From an uncultured Sterolibacterium sp. (GTDB taxonomy: Bacteria; Pseudomonadota; Gammaproteobacteria; Burkholderiales; Rhodocyclaceae), in the NCBI GenBank assembly GCA_903904605.1, contig CAIVDC010000017.1, positions 51,521 through 115,520 of the forward strand: 64,000 nt of DNA, in the 5' to 3' direction. How positions within the stretch are numbered: position 1 is the first letter of the stretch; each line of letters begins with the position of its first letter. The position numbers were made by a program, and so were the translations under genes. Below, piece by piece: positions 57,733 through 64,000 of the stretch. Below the pieces are notes generated by a model. That model did no database searches, had not been told where the DNA came from, and saw only the letters and a program-made list of their open reading frames with translations.

Positions 57733-58965
57733 ATGAAACACAAATTGCTTTGCGTAGCCATCGCCGCGGCGCTCATACCTGCGGCTCCGGCAGTATTGGC
57801 GCAGGCCAAGCCGGCAGCCATGAAGCTCTCGGACAACATGGTCAAGATCGGCGTGCTCACCGACATGTCCGGCGTCTATTCAGATCTCGGCGGCCAGGGC
57901 GCCGTGACCGCGGTACAGATGGCGATCGACGACTTCAAGGCGCAATACAAGCCGAAGTTCAAGATCGAAATGGTCTATGCCGACCACCAGAACAAGGCCG
58001 ACGTGGGCTCCAACAAGGCGCGCGAGTGGTACGACACCCAGGGCGTGGACATGGTCACCGACCTGCTCAACTCCGGGGTGGCGCTGGCGGTTGCCAAGGT
58101 GACGCAGGAGAAGAAGCGCGTCGTGATGGTCGTCGGCGCCGGCTCGACGCGGCTGACCGACCAGGACTGCACGCCGAACACGGTGCATTACGCCTACGAT
58201 ACCTATTCCCTCGCCAACGTCGCGGGCAAGGCCATCGTCAAGAACGGCGGCGACACCTGGTTCTTCCTCACCGCCGACTACGCTTTCGGCCAGTCGCTGG
58301 AGAAGGACACCTCGGACGTGGTCAAGGCCAACGGCGGCAAGGTGCTGGGCTCGGTGCGGCACCCGCTCAATGCCTCGGACTTCTCCTCCTACCTGCTCCA
58401 GGCGCAGGCATCGAAGGCCAAGATCATCGGCCTGGCCAACGCCGGCGGCGACACCATCAACGCCATCAAGGCGGCCAGCGAGTTCGGCATCACCAAGACG
58501 CAGCACCTCGCCGGCCTGCTGATGTTCATCACCGACATTCATGCCCTCGGCCTGCAGACCACCCAGGGCATGCTGCTGACCTCGGGCTTTTACTGGGACA
58601 AGGACGACGCGACGCGCAAGTTCGCCAAGCGCTACTTCGACAAGACCAAGCGCATGCCGACGATGGTCCAGGCCGGTGACTACTCGGCGGTGACGACTTA
58701 TCTCAAGGCGGTCGTGGCGGCCGGTACCGACGACGCCGCGGCCGTGATGAAGAAGATGAAGGAGACGCCGATCAACGATTTCTTCGCCAAGAACGGCACG
58801 ATCCGCGTCGATGGCCGGATGATCCACGACATGTACCTGATGCAGGTGAAGAAGCCGTCGGAGTCGAAGTATCCCTGGGACTATTACGACATCAAGTCGG
58901 TGGTTCCCGGCAACGAGGCCTACCAGCCGCTGTCGGTATCGCACTGCTCGCTGGTGAAGAAATGA
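57733..58965 (+). CDS. Periplasmic substrate-binding protein of branched-chain amino acid-type ABC transporter
   Basis: Signal peptide; VKIGVLTDMSGVYSDLGGQGAVTAVQMAIDDF. Confidence 0.93.
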   Translation: MKHKLLCVAIAAALIPAAPAVLAQAKPAAMKLSDNMVKIGVLTDMSGVYSDLGGQGAVTAVQMAIDDFKAQYKPKFKIEMVYADHQNKADVGSNKAREWYDTQGVDMVTDLLNSGVALAVAKVTQEKKRVVMVVGAGSTRLTDQDCTPNTVHYAYDTYSLANVAGKAIVKNGGDTWFFLTADYAFGQSLEKDTSDVVKANGGKVLGSVRHPLNASDFSSYLLQAQASKAKIIGLANAGGDTINAIKAASEFGITKTQHLAGLLMFITDIHALGLQTTQGMLLTSGFYWDKDDATRKFAKRYFDKTKRMPTMVQAGDYSAVTTYLKAVVAAGTDDAAAVMKKMKETPINDFFAKNGTIRVDGRMIHDMYLMQVKKPSESKYPWDYYDIKSVVPGNEAYQPLSVSHCSLVKK

Positions 58966-58972
58966 TCGAGAG

Positions 58973-59001
58973 CGGCGGCGCGGAGGTTTTTCGCGCCGCC
59001 G
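58973..59001 (+). terminator. Intercistronic hairpin between substrate-binding protein and LivH-type permease genes
   Basis: CGGCGGCGCG (58973-58982)/CGCGCCGCCG (58992-59001), 10-bp perfect stem, loop GAGGTTTTT. Confidence 0.55.
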
Positions 59002-59013
59002 TGACGACCAGCC

Positions 59014-59901
59014 ATGACTGAAATTTTCGACATCCCTATCCAGGCGTTGATGGGCCAGCTCATGCTGGGCCTGGTCAACGGTTCGTTCTATGCCGTCCTC
59101 AGCCTCGGCCTGGCGGTGATCTTCGGCATGTTGAACATCATCAATTTCGCCCACGGTGCCCTCTACATGATGGGCGCCTTCCTGGCGTGGATGGGCCTCG
59201 AATACCTGGGGATCGGCTACTGGCAGGCGCTGGTCCTGGCGCCCCTGACGGTCGGCGTCTTCGGTATCGTCATCGAACGCACCATGCTGCAATGGCTCTA
59301 CAAGCTCGATCATCTCTACGGACTGCTCCTGACCTTCGGCCTGGCTCTCGTCATCGAGGGCTTGTTCACCAACGGCTACGGCGTCTCCGGCCAGCCCTAC
59401 TCGATACCGGCCGAACTCTCGGGCGGCTTCAACCTGGGCTTCATGTTCCTGCCCCACTACCGCGGCTGGGTGATTCTCGCCTCCTTGGCCGTCTGCTTCG
59501 GCACCTGGTTCGGGATCGAGAAGACGCGCCTGGGCGCCTATCTGCGCGCCGCCACCGAGAACCCCAAGCTGACCCAGGCCTTCGGCATCAATGTGCCGCT
59601 GATGGTCATGCTGACCTACGGCTTCGGCGCCGCCCTGGCCGGTTTCGCCGGCGTTCTGGCGGCGCCGGTGATCCAGGTCAGCCCCCTGATGGGTTCGCAC
59701 CTCATCATCACGGTCTTTGCCGTGGTGGTGATCGGCGGCATGGGCTCGATTCTCGGTTCCATCCTCACCGGTCTCGGCCTGGGCGTGATCGAGGGAATCA
59801 CCAACCTGCTCTACCCGGCGGCATCCGCCACCGTGGTCTTCGTCATCATGGCCATCGTCCTGCTGGTGCGGCCGGCCGGATTGTTCGGAAAAGAACAATG
59901 A
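59014..59901 (+). CDS. Branched-chain amino acid-type ABC transporter permease (LivH-like)
   Basis: LVNGSFYAVLSLGLAVIFGMLNIINFAHGALYMMGAF; VVIGGMGSILGSILTGLGLGVIEG. Confidence 0.94.
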   Translation: MTEIFDIPIQALMGQLMLGLVNGSFYAVLSLGLAVIFGMLNIINFAHGALYMMGAFLAWMGLEYLGIGYWQALVLAPLTVGVFGIVIERTMLQWLYKLDHLYGLLLTFGLALVIEGLFTNGYGVSGQPYSIPAELSGGFNLGFMFLPHYRGWVILASLAVCFGTWFGIEKTRLGAYLRAATENPKLTQAFGINVPLMVMLTYGFGAALAGFAGVLAAPVIQVSPLMGSHLIITVFAVVVIGGMGSILGSILTGLGLGVIEGITNLLYPAASATVVFVIMAIVLLVRPAGLFGKEQ

Positions 59902-60833
59902 GCCGAAAGACGCTTGCCTACCTGTTGCTTCTGGCCGCCGGCCTCGCTGCGCCTTTCTTCGTCTATCCGGTCCTGGTGATGAAGGTGCTGTGCTTCGCCC
60001 TGTTCGCCTGCGCCTTCAACCTGCTGCTCGGCTACACGGGACTGCTCTCCTTCGGCCATGCGGCATTCTTCGGCACGGGCGCCTATGTCGCCGGCTACGC
60101 CATCAAGGGCTGGGGCCTGCCCACCGAACTGGGTCTCCTCGCCGGTACCGCCGCTGCGGCGATTCTGGGCTGGGCATTCGGCAGTCTGGCGATACGCCGC
60201 ACCGGCATCTATTTCGCCATGGTCACCCTGGCGTTGGCGCAGATGGTTTATTTCATCTTCCTGCAGGCGCCATTCACCGGCGGCGAGGACGGTCTCCAGG
60301 GCGTGCCCCGCGGAACGCTCCTGGGTCTCGTCGATCTTTCCAGGGACATCAATCTCTACTATTTCGTGCTGGCCATTTTTGCCTTCGGCTTCTGGCTGAT
60401 CTACCGGACCATCCATTCCCCGTTCGGCCAGATCCTGAAGGCGATACGGGAGAACGAGCCGCGTGCGATTTCCCTGGGCTACGACGTGGCGAAGTACAAG
60501 CTGCTCGCCTTCGTCATTTCCGCGACCCTGTCGGGGCTGGCCGGCGCCACCAAGATGCTGGTGTTCAAGTTCGCCACCCTCACCGACGCCCACTGGCACA
60601 GTTCGGGCGAAGTGGTCCTGATGACCATCCTCGGCGGCATGGGCACGGTGTTCGGCCCGGTCGTCGGGAGCAGCGTGATCATCACCCTGCAGAACGAACT
60701 GGCCGACAAGGTCGGCTCCCTGGTGACGGTGATCATGGGCAGCATCTTCGTGATCTGCGTACTCCTCTTTCGACGCGGCATCGTCGGCGAGATTATCGCG
60801 CTCTACAGGCGCATGGTCGGGCAAAAAGGCTGA
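59898..60833 (+). CDS. Branched-chain amino acid-type ABC transporter permease (LivM-like)
   Basis: FALFACAFNLLLGYTGLLSFGHAAFFGTGAYVAGY; LMTILGGMGTVFGPVVG. Confidence 0.94.
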   Translation: MSRKTLAYLLLLAAGLAAPFFVYPVLVMKVLCFALFACAFNLLLGYTGLLSFGHAAFFGTGAYVAGYAIKGWGLPTELGLLAGTAAAAILGWAFGSLAIRRTGIYFAMVTLALAQMVYFIFLQAPFTGGEDGLQGVPRGTLLGLVDLSRDINLYYFVLAIFAFGFWLIYRTIHSPFGQILKAIRENEPRAISLGYDVAKYKLLAFVISATLSGLAGATKMLVFKFATLTDAHWHSSGEVVLMTILGGMGTVFGPVVGSSVIITLQNELADKVGSLVTVIMGSIFVICVLLFRRGIVGEIIALYRRMVGQKG

Positions 60834-60872
60834 TTTTTTATTCGGGAATCTGTTCGGCCCCGGAACGCCGGT

Positions 60873-63650
60873 ATGGGCGAGTCGGCTAACTTCAGGAAGC
60901 GCAACGACGTGTCATCCAGTACCCAAGCCGGAAGGGTAGGTGTGGCGGAACTGAGCGCGGGCCAGCTCGGCAGACGCTATGTCCGCGTATTGCTGCTGAT
61001 CGCCGTCATGGCCGTCGTTTCCCAGGCGGCCATGCAATTCCATATTGCCGACCAGGTCTCCGACTCGCACGTCGTCGATATCGCTAGCAGGCAGAGCTTG
61101 CTGAGCCAGGAAATCGCCAAGTTGAGTCTTTACATCGCGGCTGCGCGATCGGCCGATGCCGCATCGCGTTATCGCCGGGAACTCGAAGAAGACCTGCGTC
61201 TTTGGCAACGCTGCCATCTCGGTCTGTTGAACGGCGATAGCGGAATGGGCTTGCCGGGGAAGAACAGCAGCGAGGTCGTCGCGCTTTTCGCCAGCATCCG
61301 GCCGCATTACGACGCCATCGTTGCCGCTGCCCGGGCGATCTCCTCGGCCTCCGCAGACGCGGCGACGCTCGAGCAGAATGTCGGCGAGATAACGGCGCAT
61401 GAGTCCGGATTTCTGCAGGGCATGAACGAAATCGTATCCCGCTACGGGCAGGAGGCGAGAGCGAAGATCGAATTCACCAAGTGGCTTGCGCTGGCCTTGC
61501 TGGCCATCATGCTGGTGCTGCTGATGATCGAGGATGCTTTCATCTTCGGTCCGGCGACGCGTCGCATCAAGCGGGATGCGCAAGCGCTCGCCGAGCAGGA
61601 AGCGCGCTGGCGGGAAACAGTCGATTCGCGGCACGAGGGCATCATCACGATAGACGCGCGGGGCGCCGTGATCGATTTCAATTCCGTGGCAGAAGCGGTG
61701 TTCGGCTGGAAGAAGGAAGAAATCCTCGGCCGCCAGATGGCCGACCTGCTGTTTCCCAATCAGCTTAGGCAGGCCCATCGGCTGGGGCTGGCCCACTTCA
61801 TTCAAGCCCGCCAGTCGAACAGCACGAACCGGCAGATGGAAATCACCGCCTTGCGCCGCGACGGTTCGGCATTTCCGGTCGAACTGACGATCACGACGAT
61901 CCGACAGAATGATCAGGATCTCTTTACCGCCAGCATCCGAGACATTTCGGAGCGTAAGCGCGCCGAAGCCGATCTGCAGGTCGCCGCAATCGCTTTCGAG
62001 TCGCAGGAGGGCATGATCATCACCGATGCGGAGCGGCGTATCCTCCGCGTCAACAAGGCGTTCACGGGACTCACCGGCTACTCTGCGGAAGAAGCGCTGG
62101 GCCAGACGCCGCGGCTGCTCAAGTCCCACCTCCATGACGCGGCATTCTATGCCGGGATGAACGAGAAGCTCCAGCGCCGGGGGAGCTGGAAGGGCGAAAT
62201 CTGGAATCGGCGCAAGAGCGGCGAGGTCTATCCGGGACGGCTCACCATCACCGCGGTCAAGAACGAAGCCGGAACGGTCACGCACTACGTCGGCACGCTG
62301 ACCGACATCACCGCGCGCAAAGCCTCGGAAGCGAAGATCAACAGTCTCGCTTTCTACGACCCGCTGACCGGGCTGCCGAACCGCAGATTGCTGCTCGACC
62401 GGCTGAGCCACGCCATGGCGTTCTGCGCGCGCAGTGCGAAGTACGGCGCCTTGATGCTCATCGACCTGGACAACTTCAAGACCATCAACGACACCAGCGG
62501 CCACAATATCGGCGATATGCTGTTGCGCCAGGTTGCTCTGCGCCTGACCACGTGCATCCGCGAAGGCGACACCGTGGCCCGGCTGGGCGGCGACGAATTC
62601 GTGGTGATGCTGGAACATCTGAGCGAAGACCCGCATGAGGCCGCCGCGCAAACCGAGAGCGTCGTCGAAAAAATTCTCAGCACGCTCAACGAGTCCTACC
62701 AGCTTGAACGTTCCGAGTATCACAGCAGCCCCAGCATCGGCATCATCCTGTTCGCGGGTCATCAATGCACCATCGATGAACTGTTGAAGCGGGCCGATCT
62801 CGCCATGTACCAGGCCAAGGCCGCAGGACGCAACACCCAGCGCTTCTTCGATCCGGAAATGCAGGCCGAGGTCACCCGGCGCGCAGCCATGGAGGACGGT
62901 TTGCGCGAGGCGCTCCTGAAAGACCAGTTTCTGCTTTTCTATCAGGCTCAGGTGGATGGTCAGCGCGGCCTGACGGGTGTGGAGGTGCTGCTGCGCTGGC
63001 AACATCCGAAACGCGGTCTGGTGTCGCCGGCCGAGTTCATTGCGCTGGCGGAGGAAACCGGCGTGATCCTGCCGTTGGGCAAATGGGTCCTGGAAACCGC
63101 TTGCCGGCAACTGGCGCTATGGGCGGAAATACCGGAGATGGCCCACCTCACCATCGCGGTGAATGTCAGCGCCCGTCAGCTTCACCATCGCGACTTCGTC
63201 GATCAGGTGCTTTCCGCGCTCGACAGCACGGGCGCCAATCCCTTCCGCCTGAAGCTGGAGCTTACCGAGAGCCTGCTGGTGACCGAAGTGGACAAGGTCA
63301 TCGAAAAAATGACCGTACTGAAGGCCATGGGCGTGGGCTTCGCGCTTGATGACTTCGGCACCGGCTATTCGTCGCTGTTCTACCTCAAGCGTCTGCCCCT
63401 GGATCAGTTGAAGATAGACCGGGGATTCATCAGGGACATTCTGACCGATGCCAACGACGCGGCCATCGCGAAAATGGTCGGCGCGCTGGCCGCCAGCCTG
63501 GGCCTGACGGTCATCGCGGAGGGAGTGGAAAACGAGGAACAGAGCCTCTTTCTCGCCAGCCAGGGCTGCCATGCCTATCAGGGCTATCTATACGGCCATC
63601 CCATGCCGCTGGAGGAGTTTGAGCGGTCCGTGAGGCGGGATGAGCGCTAG
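60873..63650 (+). CDS. PilJ/NarX-like sensor with PAS-GGDEF-EAL domains
   Basis: N-terminal TM and VVDIASRQSLLSQEIAKLSLYIAAARS (type IV pili methyl-accepting/P-box-like), two PAS, ARLGGDEFVVMLEHL, TGVEVLLRWQHP. Start may be 60912 (GTG). Confidence 0.9.
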   Translation: MGESANFRKRNDVSSSTQAGRVGVAELSAGQLGRRYVRVLLLIAVMAVVSQAAMQFHIADQVSDSHVVDIASRQSLLSQEIAKLSLYIAAARSADAASRYRRELEEDLRLWQRCHLGLLNGDSGMGLPGKNSSEVVALFASIRPHYDAIVAAARAISSASADAATLEQNVGEITAHESGFLQGMNEIVSRYGQEARAKIEFTKWLALALLAIMLVLLMIEDAFIFGPATRRIKRDAQALAEQEARWRETVDSRHEGIITIDARGAVIDFNSVAEAVFGWKKEEILGRQMADLLFPNQLRQAHRLGLAHFIQARQSNSTNRQMEITALRRDGSAFPVELTITTIRQNDQDLFTASIRDISERKRAEADLQVAAIAFESQEGMIITDAERRILRVNKAFTGLTGYSAEEALGQTPRLLKSHLHDAAFYAGMNEKLQRRGSWKGEIWNRRKSGEVYPGRLTITAVKNEAGTVTHYVGTLTDITARKASEAKINSLAFYDPLTGLPNRRLLLDRLSHAMAFCARSAKYGALMLIDLDNFKTINDTSGHNIGDMLLRQVALRLTTCIREGDTVARLGGDEFVVMLEHLSEDPHEAAAQTESVVEKILSTLNESYQLERSEYHSSPSIGIILFAGHQCTIDELLKRADLAMYQAKAAGRNTQRFFDPEMQAEVTRRAAMEDGLREALLKDQFLLFYQAQVDGQRGLTGVEVLLRWQHPKRGLVSPAEFIALAEETGVILPLGKWVLETACRQLALWAEIPEMAHLTIAVNVSARQLHHRDFVDQVLSALDSTGANPFRLKLELTESLLVTEVDKVIEKMTVLKAMGVGFALDDFGTGYSSLFYLKRLPLDQLKIDRGFIRDILTDANDAAIAKMVGALAASLGLTVIAEGVENEEQSLFLASQGCHAYQGYLYGHPMPLEEFERSVRRDER

Positions 63651-63757
63651 GCGGCACCCCCGATCGGGCACCCCGCCGACAGTCCCGGCAGCGCGCCGGC
63701 AAACCCAGACCGGGCAAAACGGTGCATAATTTCGCCTTTTCATAAAGGAGCGCAGAC

Positions 63758-64000
63758 TTGAAGATCCTGGTACCCGTCAAGCGCGTGGTCGATTACAACG
63801 TCAAGGTGCGCGTCAAGTCCGACGGCTCCGGCGTCGATCTGGCCAACGTCAAGATGTCGATGAATCCGTTCGACGAGATCGCCGTCGAGGAGGCGGTCCG
63901 GCTGAAGGAAGCCGGTATCGCCACGGAGGTGATCGCCGTTTCCTGCGGACTTCCCGCCTGCCAGGAAACCCTGCGTACGGCCATGGCCCTGGGCGCCGAC
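63758..64000 (+). CDS. etfB: Electron transfer flavoprotein beta subunit (partial, runs off window)
   Basis: TTG start after [60 protein letters not shown]. Confidence 0.95.
   Translation, partial: MKILVPVKRVVDYNVKVRVKSDGSGVDLANVKMSMNPFDEIAVEEAVRLKEAGIATEVIAVSCGLPACQETLRTAMALGAD

Noticed and set aside
57880-59898. 672-aa minus-strand ORF opposite the substrate-binding protein and LivH genes
   Set aside because: Antisense artefact; His/Asp/Gly-rich composition with no recognisable domain, while both plus-strand genes are well conserved.
60912-63110. 732-aa minus-strand ORF opposite the PAS-GGDEF-EAL gene
   Set aside because: Mirror ORF caused by GC-rich third positions; same pattern seen opposite the other GGDEF-EAL genes (e.g. 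52659-55088, 47234-48310).

Overview
The window looks like a GC-rich betaproteobacterial chromosome segment, probably a Rhodocyclales/Sterolibacteriaceae-type denitrifier (inferred from gene content only). It is densely coded on both strands. I recognised no rRNA, tRNA, CRISPR array or transposase. Main blocks: (1) partial PAS-GGDEF-hemerythrin protein, ppiD, fabI, mtfA, an EamA exporter; (2) a minus-strand quinohemoprotein amine dehydrogenase (QHNDH) operon at 6267-15098: alpha subunit, radical SAM QhpD, CTQ-containing gamma subunit, beta subunit, ABC exporter QhpF, subtilisin-like QhpE, and then two translationally coupled U32-family proteins whose cysteine layouts resemble UbiU and UbiV; (3) DUF1329 / DUF1302 / RND-MMPL / YCF48-like cluster; (4) CcdA plus thioredoxin and small genes; (5) an amine/semialdehyde catabolic cluster (APC permease, class III aminotransferase, HAD hydrolase, Tm-1-like UPF0261, SSADH-type dehydrogenase) with a divergent AraC regulator; (6) relA, an isochorismatase-like hydrolase, ppk1/ppx; (7) Mla-type ABC transporter set; (8) acyl-CoA synthetase; (9) a four-gene c-di-GMP operon pairing a YfiN-like (CHASE8/HAMP) GGDEF-EAL protein with a TonB receptor, YfiR and a PAS-GGDEF-EAL protein; (10) enoyl-CoA hydratase, a Liv-type branched-chain ABC transporter, another PAS-GGDEF-EAL protein and the start of etfB. 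The most interesting observation is the pair of UbiU/UbiV-like U32 proteins in the qhp operon, in the place where a flavin monooxygenase (QhpG) would be expected. I propose they carry out O2-independent hydroxylation of the CTQ tryptophan. No database search was run; all calls come from reading the translations.
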